Notes under the pieces: generated by a model
The model's database searches: none
What the model was told of the DNA's origin: nothing
What the model saw: the letters and a program-made list of their open reading frames with translations, nothing else
Assembly (NCBI GenBank): GCA_900319485.1
Contig: ONOQ01000008.1
Span: 1 to 53,220, forward strand
From: an uncultured Bacteroidales bacterium
GTDB lineage: Bacteria > Bacteroidota > Bacteroidia > Bacteroidales > UBA932
Length of the DNA stretch: 53,220 nt
Reading direction: 5' to 3'
Program-made: the position numbers and the translations under genes
Part shown: piece after piece, positions 8,065-17,518 of the stretch
How the letters are laid out: every line of letters starts with the position of its first letter
Position numbering within the stretch: the first letter of the stretch is position 1

Positions 8065-10020
8065 ATGAAAAAAACTCTTGCCGTATTAGCCGGCCTCCTT
8101 TGCCTTATGGCGTGCGAGAGGCCAAGAATTGAAGCCCCAAAGGCTCCCTCATCTCCCATTCCGCAGTATGCGACCTTCACGGACGGGCTTCTTCCCGACA
8201 TTACGCCGAAAGGCTGGATAGAGACTTTCCTTGAAAGGCAGAGAAGCGGCATTACAGGCCATCCCGAGGCCCTTTCCTACCCCTACAATTCCTGCCTCTG
8301 GAACGGAGACATAACAAGGAATACGGAATCCTACGGGTCCGACTGGTGGCGCTATGAACAGACCGCCTACTACACAGACGGCCTGCTGAAACTTGGCTAC
8401 CTCCTGAAGGATTCCACCCTCATTGAAAAGGGAGAGGCCGGCATCAGGTACACCCTTGACAACGCCGACGAAGACGGCAGGCTCCCACACACCAATTTCA
8501 CCTGGGCAAGGATGTGGCCTATGGCCGTTTTCTTCCGCGCCATCCAGGCCTACTATTACGCCCACCCTGGAGAACCGATCCCGGAAGCCCTGGCAAAGAA
8601 TTTCTCCCTGTATTCCGACGAGGAACTAAGCGTCTGGAGGAACATAGTGAACATAGAAGGAATGCTCTGGACATATGACCACGGGGCCGATTCCACGCTT
8701 CTTGGACGCGCTGAGCGCCTCTGGAACGCCGGAGAGTACGGAGACCTTACACCTGAAGTCTGCCTGGCCGACAAATTCCCCATCATACACGGGGTAACCT
8801 TCAACGAGGAACTGAAACTCCCCGTGATGCTGTATGCAAGGACGGGAGACAGGAAGTATCTTGACGCCGCCCTCAAGGCCTACAATACCCTCAATGAGCA
8901 GCATATGCTCCCGGACGGAGTGAACACCAGCGCTGAAAGGCTATTCCCCAACGACTTCATAAACTCCAGCCACGAGACCTGCGACATAGCGGACCACACC
9001 TGGACGCTTGGGTATTTCCTTGAGACTACCGGAGACGCCGTATGGGCCGACCGCCTTGAGAAGGCCGTCTTCAATGCCCTTCCCGGTGCCGTCACCAAGG
9101 ATTTCAAGACCCTCCAGTATTTCTCATCCGTAAACCAGGTGATAGCAACCGGAGACTCCAACCACAACGAATTCTTCTTCGGGAGCACCTGGATGGCCTA
9201 CAGGCCCACCCATCAGACGGAATGCTGCGCCGGCGCGGTTCACCGCGTAATGCCAAACTACGCTTCCCGTATGTGGATGAGAGGCCGCAGCGGCGCTGTT
9301 GTTGCCGCCCTTTACGGTCCCTCCGAGATTACCGTGGCACTCCCTTCCGGAAGGCCCTGCACAATCTCTGAAAACACTTCCTATCCTTTCTCTGAGGAGA
9401 TTGAGTTCACCCTTGCGATGGAAAAGAAAGAGGCCTTCCCGCTGGTTCTCAGGATACCCGGATGGTGCAAGGACGCAAGTCTCACGGTAAACGGAAAGCC
9501 CGCGGGCGTGGAACTTACCCCCGGGACATTCGTCACCCTTGAAAGGGCATTCAGAAACGGTGACAAGGTGCGCCTGAGCCTTCCTATGGAGATAGTCAGG
9601 GAGCACGTCCCTATGGGCGGATCCACTTTCAGCCGCGGCCCCCTGCTCTACGCCTACCCCGTCCCTGAAGACATTGAAGTGGACGACAAAGTGTACGACA
9701 ATATGGCAGGGAAAGTGCCGGAGAATCCGGATTTCAAATGCCTCTCAATCACCCCTGATGGTCCCTGGAACTATGCCGTCACGGAAGGAGAACCCGTGTG
9801 GAAATCCACGGGCGCTGAAGGATATCCCCTTGACAGGGACTGCGTCCCCGGAAAGATATCCGTTCCCGTGAAAAAGATAGAGTGGGAACTCTGGAAAGGA
9901 AGGTTCACCCCTTCCGTACCGAAGGAGCCAAAGGCAGTTTCGGAAGAGACTCAGTGGATAGACCTTGTGCCTTACGGCGCAACCGAACTGAGGGTAAGCG
10001 TATTCCCTGAACTATTCTGA
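8065..10020 (+). CDS. GH127/DUF1680-family lipoprotein (beta-L-arabinofuranosidase-like)
   Basis: Lipoprotein (signal ending LMAC, Cys17) with an (alpha/alpha)6 barrel and C-terminal beta-sandwich domains, 651 aa. The GH127 metal site is recognisable: Glu304 and Cys306 in HETCD, and Cys387-Cys388 in TECC, matching the Glu-x-Cys plus Cys-Cys arrangement in the characterised beta-L-arabinofuranosidase HypBA1, where one Cys is the nucleophile. Relatives in GH127, GH137, GH142 and GH146 act on L-arabinofuranose or related sugars, so the exact substrate is open. Its 3' end overlaps the convergent DUF4091 gene by 9 bases. Confidence 0.83.
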   Translation: MKKTLAVLAGLLCLMACERPRIEAPKAPSSPIPQYATFTDGLLPDITPKGWIETFLERQRSGITGHPEALSYPYNSCLWNGDITRNTESYGSDWWRYEQTAYYTDGLLKLGYLLKDSTLIEKGEAGIRYTLDNADEDGRLPHTNFTWARMWPMAVFFRAIQAYYYAHPGEPIPEALAKNFSLYSDEELSVWRNIVNIEGMLWTYDHGADSTLLGRAERLWNAGEYGDLTPEVCLADKFPIIHGVTFNEELKLPVMLYARTGDRKYLDAALKAYNTLNEQHMLPDGVNTSAERLFPNDFINSSHETCDIADHTWTLGYFLETTGDAVWADRLEKAVFNALPGAVTKDFKTLQYFSSVNQVIATGDSNHNEFFFGSTWMAYRPTHQTECCAGAVHRVMPNYASRMWMRGRSGAVVAALYGPSEITVALPSGRPCTISENTSYPFSEEIEFTLAMEKKEAFPLVLRIPGWCKDASLTVNGKPAGVELTPGTFVTLERAFRNGDKVRLSLPMEIVREHVPMGGSTFSRGPLLYAYPVPEDIEVDDKVYDNMAGKVPENPDFKCLSITPDGPWNYAVTEGEPVWKSTGAEGYPLDRDCVPGKISVPVKKIEWELWKGRFTPSVPKEPKAVSEETQWIDLVPYGATELRVSVFPELF

Positions 10021-11688
10021 GAGCGCCTTCAGCAGTTGATGGCGGGCGGCGTTGAACTCCACGGGAGAAGTTGAATACACCCACCAGTTGAAGATGATCC
10101 GGTTGCAGATACCCTCCGCTGCAGCCGGATCTTTTTTCCGGAGCATGGCAAGGAGGGTATTGTCCTCAATGCCGTCACGAAGGGCTTCATAGCGGAGAGA
10201 ACTCTCAAATTTGTGGTATCCGGGATACACCACCCAGGAGTCTCCGCCTGGAAGCGTTGTTCCCGTGCCGGGGCGGTCGGCGGTACCGAACGGGTCTCCC
10301 GCCCAGTAGTTGAATCCCCAGTGAAGATACCCAGTGGCGCCGTATTTGAAGGCCATCCAGTAGAGCATCCTGGTCTTCAGGAGAGGCTGCTCTATGAACC
10401 TGTTGGGATATTCACCTCGGGGGTAGCAGCAGGTGTAGAACCACACCTCATCCCCGGCTTTCTGGCGTGACAGGAAGAAGTCATAATTGTTGTGCCAGGT
10501 GTCAAGTTGGGGCACCCACACATCCATAACCCCGCTCAGCCGCGTGGTCTGGAGAGCCTCCATAACCCTTATGGAAGGGTATATGGAACGGAGGAAACCA
10601 ATCACCCGGCGGTAATCGTCGGCATTCACGTCCACGGGCTCGTCGCACACCTTCTGCCAGGCTTTTTCCTCCCATCCGTTGGCCCTGAGATTCTCTTTCA
10701 GGGCCGGAAGGAATTCCCGGTAGAACTCCAGGACCGAAGGGTCATCGATCTTCCTTGTCTCAATTCCGCCCTTCCCGTCCGGGACAAAGAGGCCGAAGCC
10801 GCTCTCCCAGCGGGGCTCATACCTGTGGCCGATTTCCCCTAACTGGAGTCTCTCCAGGACGCCCGCCTTCTCATAAAGACGGGCGGTTTTGTTGAAGTTT
10901 TCAAAGTCGAAGTTCCAATGGCCGTCCTCTCCCCTTTCCATCTTTACAAGGCCGAAGAAAAGAGGTACCATCGTAACGTTCTGATGCGCCTCCTTAAGGG
11001 AGGCTGCCATATCTTCCAGATATTCCCAGTGGAAGTCCGAAAAAGGTTCCACGCTATCCCCGCCGTTCCAGCGGGATAGGCACTCCGGGAAATCAAAATT
11101 CCAGTTCACGGTAAGGAGCGAAGGCTCCTCCATCACAACAGGCCAAACCCTGAGGAGCACGGGAAGCCGCCTCAGGATTCTTCTTCCTCCGGCCTTTGCC
11201 CTGAACGTGAAAAAGCCCTGATAAAGGCCCGGAGCGGCATCTTCCGGCACCTCAACCGTTACCCAGGCCGACGAAGCCTGCGCCGCCGGAACCGTTCCCT
11301 CCACATCCGTAAGGATGGGATCAGGGAACATCCCGGAAGCGGACCTCAGGACATCGTGAGCGGGATCCGATGAAGGTTCGCCGATGCCAACCAGCCCCAC
11401 AAGCCCGCACCGGACCACCGTTGCCACGCTTCCTTCAAAGACCAGCGGGGTGCAGGCCACATCTATGTCCGTAAGTTCAACGGGGCTCCTGAAGGCAAAC
11501 TGGAAAGTTGCGTGGGCGCCGCGCGCGGTTTCCGTTGTATCGGCCTTGGGAAGGAACGCCGCAGCCTCCGGAAGGATCTTTGTCATAGGATCCACTTGCA
11601 CCAGCACAAGGGAGCCTTTCCCGGTGCAGGAGGGCAGGATGACAAGGGCCGATACAGCGGCCAATACTTGAAATAAACGCTTCATCAT
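10012..11688 (-). CDS. DUF4091/GH123-like lipoprotein
   Basis: Lipoprotein (signal ending ILPSC, Cys21) of 558 aa. An N-terminal beta domain (about 25-190) is followed by a barrel containing KVCDEP (Asp349-Glu350), resembling the Asp-Glu pair used in GH123 beta-N-acetylgalactosaminidases for substrate-assisted catalysis, and the ATGYLHWGFNYW signature of DUF4091 proteins. Hexosaminidase activity is inference. The start ATGATG overlaps the stop of the upstream gene, which suggests translational coupling. It is the last gene of a four-gene minus-strand operon, beside a clear GH20. Confidence 0.75.
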   Translation of the reverse strand: MMKRLFQVLAAVSALVILPSCTGKGSLVLVQVDPMTKILPEAAAFLPKADTTETARGAHATFQFAFRSPVELTDIDVACTPLVFEGSVATVVRCGLVGLVGIGEPSSDPAHDVLRSASGMFPDPILTDVEGTVPAAQASSAWVTVEVPEDAAPGLYQGFFTFRAKAGGRRILRRLPVLLRVWPVVMEEPSLLTVNWNFDFPECLSRWNGGDSVEPFSDFHWEYLEDMAASLKEAHQNVTMVPLFFGLVKMERGEDGHWNFDFENFNKTARLYEKAGVLERLQLGEIGHRYEPRWESGFGLFVPDGKGGIETRKIDDPSVLEFYREFLPALKENLRANGWEEKAWQKVCDEPVDVNADDYRRVIGFLRSIYPSIRVMEALQTTRLSGVMDVWVPQLDTWHNNYDFFLSRQKAGDEVWFYTCCYPRGEYPNRFIEQPLLKTRMLYWMAFKYGATGYLHWGFNYWAGDPFGTADRPGTGTTLPGGDSWVVYPGYHKFESSLRYEALRDGIEDNTLLAMLRKKDPAAAEGICNRIIFNWWVYSTSPVEFNAARHQLLKALSE

Positions 11689-13958
11689 TTGGAAAGATAC
11701 TCAAGCATATCGCGCCTCAGATCCCTGAAATGCTTTACGTCCATATCGTAGGAAGGGGCTTCGGCATCCAGGATGAGCCGCGCGCAGAAAGCGTCGGCAT
11801 CGGCCTTGGAGCGGGATTCTATCATACGGAGAAGGTCGAAGTCCCTGATTCCGTCACGCATAGCCGCAAGACGGATGGAAGAGTAAACCTTATGGTCTCC
11901 GGGCCAGATTATCCACATATCGCCGGCGATGAACGACCCGTAGGCGTCTTTCCAGGGATCCTCATCCTTTGCTCCCACCCAGTAGTTGAGTCCCCAGTGG
12001 AGATAGCCCCAGGTGTCGTAGTGATAATTGAGCCAGTGCAGGATGCGGGTTTTGAGGAGCGGGATGCGGATAAACCTGTTGGCATAGTTTCCCTGCGGGC
12101 CCATTGCGGAATAGAGCCATTCCGTATGGCCTTCCGTGCGGGGAAGTCCGTTTGCCGTAAGGATGTCGGGGCAGGGATAATCCACATACTTTGTGTCCAC
12201 AAGGGTGGACTGGATGGGCTCCAGCACGCGGATGTCCGGAGCCACTTCCTTCACTATGGAGGCCAGCATATTGTATGCGCCGGAGATAGCGTCGTTGGGT
12301 TCGTCGGAAAGGGTCTGGACATATATGTCCTTCCAGGACCTTCCATCCGGAAGGGTATGGGACTCAAGCATTTCCCTCAGGCCGTCAAAATAACGTTTAA
12401 GGTAGTATTTGACGGGAGCGGGATCGTCCTCCGGGAGTTCCACATAGATAAATTCCGGATTTCCGTCTCCATCTACATAAAGGCTTCCGTCATCGGCCAG
12501 CCTGTAGCAGCCCATAGTGATTGTGGTCTCGCTTTTTGCCGCCACTATGTTATGACCCTGGAGTTGCCTTAGGTCCGGGCAGTTCTCATAGAACATATCG
12601 AATTCCCTCTTGTAGTAAGCCTCATCGAACTCCACCTTGAGGTCATACTTCCCTGTTACTGGGTCAAGCACAGGATAGCGGTTAAGGTACTGCCAGCCGC
12701 CGTTTGCATAGAGGAAACGGAATCCGTTCTGGCCGTACCGGCTCACAAGATCCACAATCATTGGCATATATGTACCAAGTACGGACCAGTATTCAGGGGT
12801 GTCTCCGCCGCACATGGCATCAACCTCCGGACTTGGCCACTGGAGCACTTCCAGGCCCTGTTTTTCCGGAAGGGTGACATCATACACCTTCACAAAGAAC
12901 GGCAGTTCCGCCACGGTGTCCCCGCTTACACGGAAAAGGCCCTCATAAAGGCCGGGAGCGAAATCCCTGGGGATGTCGAATTCCGCCCATACGCCGGAGT
13001 ATTCCCCCTTTCGGAGCCACCTCTGGTAGTCGGACTGCGGAAGAAGGGCATCAGGGATATCGTAGACAAGATAACTGAACCTGTCGGGAGCGGCGCCTCC
13101 GCACCAGGCGTCCCAGTGATCCGTGGCCCTTACGTCACGGACGTGATTCACGCGGGGCTCTATAGCCATTCCTGAACTTTCCCCGGCGGGGGCAAAGTAA
13201 ACCACCTCCGGGTTGAAGCAGTTGTTCTGGGCCTCCCCCGCCCTGACCAGCATCTGGACGGTTGCGGTTTCACCCCTTGCAACACATATTGTATCCCTGT
13301 CCCACTGGAGGTCCATCCTGGCAACGGGTTTTGTGAGGGGATCCACCTGTTCCAGCCACAGGTTGGGATTGTGGACAAGGATTGTCTCCTTCCAGGAGAA
13401 TTCCCCGGCCGATACCGAGACGTCCACATAACCCGGGCTCTTTCCCTCTATGCTACCGTCAGGGGCCACCGTCGCGATGGATTCGTCGGAACTTGTCCAT
13501 ATCGCGGTCTCCGTGGTGTTTTCCGGCGTGAGAGTAAGAGAGATGTTCATCACCTCGCCAACACCAAGGCTTCGGGAAGGCAGTTCCACCGAGAGTCCTT
13601 CCAGGGGTATGACAAGCACGGAAACCGTCACGTGGCACACAGCGCTCACGCTTCCGGCCGATGCCTTTATATCGGCCTCACCTTCAGCCACGGCCATCAC
13701 CGTTCCGGTAGCGGAAACGGTGGCAACCTCAGGGTTGGAGGATTCCCAGGTGATGGTCTTGTCCTTGGAATTCCAGGGCTTCACCTCCGCCGTGAGGGTA
13801 TAGCCGGAGCCTATGATAAGGCTGAGGCTCTTCTGCGAAATGACCACGGTTCCGGTCTCGTTCATAACCGGCCTGAGGCCAGCCAGATCTTTCTCCGGCT
13901 TGGCGCAGGAAAGTACCGCGGCGACAGAAAAAAGTGCTGTAAGGAGTCTTCTTCTCAT
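11685..13958 (-). CDS. DUF4091/GH123-like lipoprotein with two BIG2 (Ig-like) domains
   Basis: Lipoprotein (signal ending VLSC, Cys18), 757 aa. Two bacterial Ig-like group 2 repeats occupy about residues 35-115 and 120-200, recognisable by SNPEVATV and SDESIATV. A beta domain and a DUF4091/GH123-like barrel follow, with LSDEPND (Asp552-Glu553) and a GYLHWGLNYW signature. It is a larger paralogue of the next gene, with the Ig-like domains acting as spacer or surface tether. The tandem pair probably arose by duplication and may act on different linkages of one glycan; that is inference. It starts one base after the GH20 stop region. Confidence 0.77.
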   Translation of the reverse strand: MRRRLLTALFSVAAVLSCAKPEKDLAGLRPVMNETGTVVISQKSLSLIIGSGYTLTAEVKPWNSKDKTITWESSNPEVATVSATGTVMAVAEGEADIKASAGSVSAVCHVTVSVLVIPLEGLSVELPSRSLGVGEVMNISLTLTPENTTETAIWTSSDESIATVAPDGSIEGKSPGYVDVSVSAGEFSWKETILVHNPNLWLEQVDPLTKPVARMDLQWDRDTICVARGETATVQMLVRAGEAQNNCFNPEVVYFAPAGESSGMAIEPRVNHVRDVRATDHWDAWCGGAAPDRFSYLVYDIPDALLPQSDYQRWLRKGEYSGVWAEFDIPRDFAPGLYEGLFRVSGDTVAELPFFVKVYDVTLPEKQGLEVLQWPSPEVDAMCGGDTPEYWSVLGTYMPMIVDLVSRYGQNGFRFLYANGGWQYLNRYPVLDPVTGKYDLKVEFDEAYYKREFDMFYENCPDLRQLQGHNIVAAKSETTITMGCYRLADDGSLYVDGDGNPEFIYVELPEDDPAPVKYYLKRYFDGLREMLESHTLPDGRSWKDIYVQTLSDEPNDAISGAYNMLASIVKEVAPDIRVLEPIQSTLVDTKYVDYPCPDILTANGLPRTEGHTEWLYSAMGPQGNYANRFIRIPLLKTRILHWLNYHYDTWGYLHWGLNYWVGAKDEDPWKDAYGSFIAGDMWIIWPGDHKVYSSIRLAAMRDGIRDFDLLRMIESRSKADADAFCARLILDAEAPSYDMDVKHFRDLRRDMLEYLSK

Positions 13959-13959
13959 A

Positions 13960-15747
13960 TCAGGAAGGATAATAAGTCAGGGGATAATAATCAAGCGTTT
14001 CCGTGCCCTCTTCAAGGACAACGTTTCTTTCATGACTGACCTTTTCAGGGCCGATGAAGGAGGCGGCGCGGACCGTCACCCTTCCCTTCACGGGGAAAGG
14101 CTTTTCATATATGGGAGAAGCCGCGTCAGGGGCCGATCCGTCAAGGGTGTAGCGCACTGCGGCAAGGGGATTCTCGCTCTCCATCCTTATGAGAGAGCCG
14201 TCACAGGTGACCTCGGGGGCGTTGTGAAGGTCGTACACGTTGAATCCGCGGGCGCGGAGGCCGTCAATGAAGGCGGGAAGGGAGGTCCGGAACCTCTCCC
14301 AGGACAGGTTTTGGGGCGCGGACCAGGCGAGTTCCGCTATTGCAAGGAGCCGGGGGAACATCATATACTCAAGGTGCTCCCGGTTGGGCATATATTCCGT
14401 CCAGGCGCAGCCCTCTATTCCGGCAACGTTGGCGGCGCATTCCGGGAGGATGAATTCTACGGAATCGGCCCCCACTTTCCTGGCCTCGACAAGGCTTTCA
14501 TTGGAGGCGGCCTTCTCCGGTGTGTCCGGAACGGGGATGAAACTGTACATCTTCTTTATGGGAGAATAGCCGTACATTGCCTTCTTCTCATATTCAGGCG
14601 ATGCCTGGTACCAGTCCATATAGAGGATCTCTCCCGGAGTCATTATGGCATTGAGCCCACGGTTTGCCGCGCGTATTCCGCCTTTTTCCCCGCGGTAGGA
14701 GTAGACGTAGGTGTCCGGGGTAAGGTCTTCGTTCTTAAGGATCTCGTCCCAGCCGGCCATAGTCCTTCCGTTTTCCTTCAGGATTTCCGAAAGCCTTGAC
14801 ACCATAAAGCACTGAAGGTCGTCAAGGGAGGTCATCCCCTCCTTCTTCATCAGCGCCTGACAGGCAGGGCACTTCTTCCAGGAATGCTTCCTGGCTTCAT
14901 CGGCCCCTATATGGATTATCCTTGACGGGAAGAGTTCCATCACTTCCCCAAGCACGGTGCGGGCAAAGTCGTAAACCGCCGGATTGGCGGGGCAGAACTC
15001 ACCGCTGAGATAGGGTTTCCCGTCACAGCAAAGTTCCGGATACCCCACAAAAACGGGGTCTGAATGGGCCGGGAACTCTATTTCCGGGATTACGTTTATA
15101 TGACGATCCGCGGCATAGGCAACTATCTCGCGGATGTCATCCTTGGTGAAATAACCGCCATAGGCGCCGGGGGTATCGGCACTGCAGAAAAGGCGCTTTC
15201 CCATCTTCCACCAGCCGTCCCAGTCCTTCATTACCCTGTAGGAGCCCATTTCCGTAAGCAGAGGATAACTGTCTATCTGAATCCTCCAGCCGCCGTTATC
15301 CGTAAGATGGAAGTGGAACTGGTTGAACTTGTAGCGGGACGCTTCGTCTATGACCTTCTCCACCTCTTCCTTCCCGAAGAAGTGCCTGGACACGTCCATA
15401 TGGAAGCCGCGGTAAGGAAACCTTGGCCTGTCCTCAATCCTTACGCATCTGACGCCTTTTTCGGAAGTTATCTGGGAAAGAGTCTGGCGGGCATAGAAAA
15501 GGCCTGCCTCCGTTGCAGCCTTTGCGGTAATGGCTTTCCTGCTCACATCAAGGAGATAGCCCTCTTCTCCAAGCCTTCCTGAGAGTTCCGGGCTCAGGAT
15601 CTCCTCAACCTCTGTCCCCGCGGTGCAGTATCCGCGGCCGGTTTTGACGGAAAGGGGCTCCGGAATGATTTTCACCGGGGCCGATGTACAGCCCTCAAGA
15701 AGTGCCGCTGCAAAAAGCAGGAGAACGGTGTATCTTTTGAAAGTCAT
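13960..15747 (-). CDS. GH20 beta-N-acetylhexosaminidase
   Basis: Removes terminal beta-linked GlcNAc or GalNAc by substrate-assisted catalysis. Starting at 15747 gives a lipoprotein signal ending LLEGC (Cys20). A GH20b-type N-terminal domain (about 25-125) leads into the barrel with GFHMDVSRH and HFHLTDNGGW. HIGADEA holds the catalytic Asp283-Glu284 pair. The C-terminal 70 residues resemble the chitobiase C-terminal beta domain. At 595 aa it is of normal length. One base separates it from the upstream GH28-like stop, so it belongs to the same operon. Confidence 0.93.
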   Translation of the reverse strand: MTFKRYTVLLLFAAALLEGCTSAPVKIIPEPLSVKTGRGYCTAGTEVEEILSPELSGRLGEEGYLLDVSRKAITAKAATEAGLFYARQTLSQITSEKGVRCVRIEDRPRFPYRGFHMDVSRHFFGKEEVEKVIDEASRYKFNQFHFHLTDNGGWRIQIDSYPLLTEMGSYRVMKDWDGWWKMGKRLFCSADTPGAYGGYFTKDDIREIVAYAADRHINVIPEIEFPAHSDPVFVGYPELCCDGKPYLSGEFCPANPAVYDFARTVLGEVMELFPSRIIHIGADEARKHSWKKCPACQALMKKEGMTSLDDLQCFMVSRLSEILKENGRTMAGWDEILKNEDLTPDTYVYSYRGEKGGIRAANRGLNAIMTPGEILYMDWYQASPEYEKKAMYGYSPIKKMYSFIPVPDTPEKAASNESLVEARKVGADSVEFILPECAANVAGIEGCAWTEYMPNREHLEYMMFPRLLAIAELAWSAPQNLSWERFRTSLPAFIDGLRARGFNVYDLHNAPEVTCDGSLIRMESENPLAAVRYTLDGSAPDAASPIYEKPFPVKGRVTVRAASFIGPEKVSHERNVVLEEGTETLDYYPLTYYPS

Positions 15748-15748
15748 A

Positions 15749-17344
15749 CTACTCAAAAAAGGCCTCAACATCTCCGGAGAGCACGAACGATGCGCCCGGA
15801 GAAATTATCTTCTGGCCGTTGTAAACAAAATTCTTTATGTGGAGCCCGCGTATGCTGTGCTGGTTTGCCTTGGCATAAAAAGCGGGAGTCATAACCCCGT
15901 TACGGTCAAGGATGGTGAAATTCTCCAGCGTTATCTCACTCATACTGCACTTCCCGTCCATTCCAGGATACTGCCAGATGGCAACGTTACGGCCGGTTTT
16001 GTCAATATTGTCAAAGATGAGGTTACGTGCCGTGATGTTGGTTATCCTCTCCGCCGTTCCGCCTCCCCAACTGTTGTCGGGGGAAGCATACTGGCCGATT
16101 GCAAAGCCCGCGCGGAGGTCGTCGTTGTTCACGCCGGCCTTGTGCTGGAGGATTATGCAGTCCTCGATGAGGACGTTATGGATGAAGCCTGTTCCGTAAT
16201 CCGTGTTTCCGGCCTCCGGACCCACCACTATACCCCTTGCGTAGTCGTTCCAGATAAGGTTGTGATGGACGTGGACATCGTAAAGATCGGCCACGGGATT
16301 TGCATTGAAACGCACCTTGAGGGTGATGCAGTCGTCATAGTTGCGGAGGAAGCAGTTGCGGATTTCGGCGTTATGCGAACTCACAAGGTCTATCCCGTCT
16401 CCGTTCAGTTCCCAGGCAATCATATTAACACCGTCCACAAGGACCCCGTCATAGTTGTAGATACTAAGGTTCCAACTGGGACCGTCTATTACGGTTATGT
16501 CCTTCACGGTGAGGTTTTTCTGCTCCCTTCTCCTTGCGGGATTGCAGTTTATGATTATGTCTCCGTTACTGTACTGCTCTCCCCAGTGGCGCATCTTCTC
16601 TCCCGACAGCACGCCGTGTCCGGCAATGGTGCAGTCGTCGCTGAGGACTTTCACCTGGCCGTAGACCACGGCGCCGTAATCTATGTACAGGGTCTGGCCT
16701 TCGTAGAGTTCAATCTTTCCGGCATCGTGCTCACCGGGGCCGAAGTACTTCACCTTGCTGTCCTTGGGGTCCGGCTTGTCGTTATCCGGGCGTACGGGGA
16801 AAAGGAAGAGGTTGTGCTGGCGGTCACCGTCAAACTCCACGCTCACCTTTCTCATATCGTAGGACGGCAAGGTGAAGCGGATGGTATTCTCATCCATCAC
16901 TTCCGGGGTTATCTGCCACGGGGAAGGACGTACTTCCGGATTCACGGCAGGTTTGCCGATCCTATGGACAATAACGTCCACAGGGCCCTGGAAACGGTCT
17001 TCAAAGATACAGTAACTCATAGTGTCCCTAATGGCCTTGCTGTTGTCCCAGTCGTTCCAGATGGCGGCGTGGCGGGAGGCGTTGGAGCAGAGGGCGTCCC
17101 TTACGGTCATCTCCGTCCAGCCGTCCTCCTGAAGTACAAAGACGCGGTAACCTTCTGACGGCCCGGCCTTTTCTTCCGGAAGGGAGAACGTGAAAGGATC
17201 GGGGGCATCAGTGGTATCTTCCGGCTGAACTATGCCGATATCCTCCTCATCATCCTCCTTTGCCGCCTTGTCCTCCAGTTTCTCCCTTGAGCAGCAGGAG
17301 GAGAGGGCAATCAGGAACAATATGCCTGTTGTATAGAATTTCAT
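15749..17344 (-). CDS. GH28-like right-handed beta-helix lipoprotein
   Basis: Starting at 17344 gives a lipoprotein signal (Cys17) followed by an acidic stretch (KEDDEED), possibly a surface-export signal. An N-terminal beta domain contains KYFGPGEHDAG, seen ahead of helices in GH28/GH49-type proteins. The parallel beta-helix has NGDGIDL (Asp316) and NYDDCITLK (Asp337-Asp338), corresponding to the NTDG and DD catalytic motifs of polygalacturonases. The later GHG motif appears as GIVVGPE and is not canonical. It may therefore act on a substrate other than polygalacturonan; GH49 or another clan GH-N family is an alternative. First gene of the four-gene operon. Confidence 0.75.
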   Translation of the reverse strand: MKFYTTGILFLIALSSCCSREKLEDKAAKEDDEEDIGIVQPEDTTDAPDPFTFSLPEEKAGPSEGYRVFVLQEDGWTEMTVRDALCSNASRHAAIWNDWDNSKAIRDTMSYCIFEDRFQGPVDVIVHRIGKPAVNPEVRPSPWQITPEVMDENTIRFTLPSYDMRKVSVEFDGDRQHNLFLFPVRPDNDKPDPKDSKVKYFGPGEHDAGKIELYEGQTLYIDYGAVVYGQVKVLSDDCTIAGHGVLSGEKMRHWGEQYSNGDIIINCNPARRREQKNLTVKDITVIDGPSWNLSIYNYDGVLVDGVNMIAWELNGDGIDLVSSHNAEIRNCFLRNYDDCITLKVRFNANPVADLYDVHVHHNLIWNDYARGIVVGPEAGNTDYGTGFIHNVLIEDCIILQHKAGVNNDDLRAGFAIGQYASPDNSWGGGTAERITNITARNLIFDNIDKTGRNVAIWQYPGMDGKCSMSEITLENFTILDRNGVMTPAFYAKANQHSIRGLHIKNFVYNGQKIISPGASFVLSGDVEAFFE

Positions 17345-17363
17345 ATTCTGGTCATTAGTCAAG

Positions 17364-17371
17364 CAAAAGTA
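17364..17371 (-). promoter_or_regulatory. -7 element for the GH28-GH20-DUF4091 operon
   Basis: TACTTTTG on the minus strand matches TAnnTTTG exactly and lies 19 bases before the 17344 start codon. No clear -33 box is seen, which would fit activator dependence. Confidence 0.5.
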
Positions 17372-17390
17372 TTAAAAATAAATAGGTAAA

Positions 17391-17452
17391 AGGTGGAGTA
17401 TTTAACGGATTATTCTCCAAAAGGGGAGAAAAATACGGTAAATATTCCACCT
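17391..17452. promoter_or_regulatory. Nested inverted repeat between divergent glycan-use operons (candidate operator)
   Basis: An outer imperfect inverted repeat pairs 17391-17408 with 17435-17452 (15 of 18 positions). Inside it TTCTCC (17413-17418) and GGAGAA (17425-17430) form a second, perfect repeat. It lies upstream of both the minus-strand GH operon and the plus-strand lipoprotein-SusCD operon, where a shared regulator site is expected. The role is inferred from position and symmetry. Confidence 0.5.
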
Positions 17453-17518
17453 CGGGCGGATTTATAACCGCTACCTTTAACAAAAATTTGAACATAACAC
17501 TAATCCTATTTAAATCCT

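Noticed and set aside
15623-17158. A 511-codon open frame on the plus strand opposite the GH28-like gene
   Set aside because: It mirrors the minus-strand gene, has a low-complexity Val/His-rich product without motifs, and arises from the high GC and codon bias of the real gene. Similar long antisense frames (for example 11730-12572 and 30723-31736) are rejected for the same reason.
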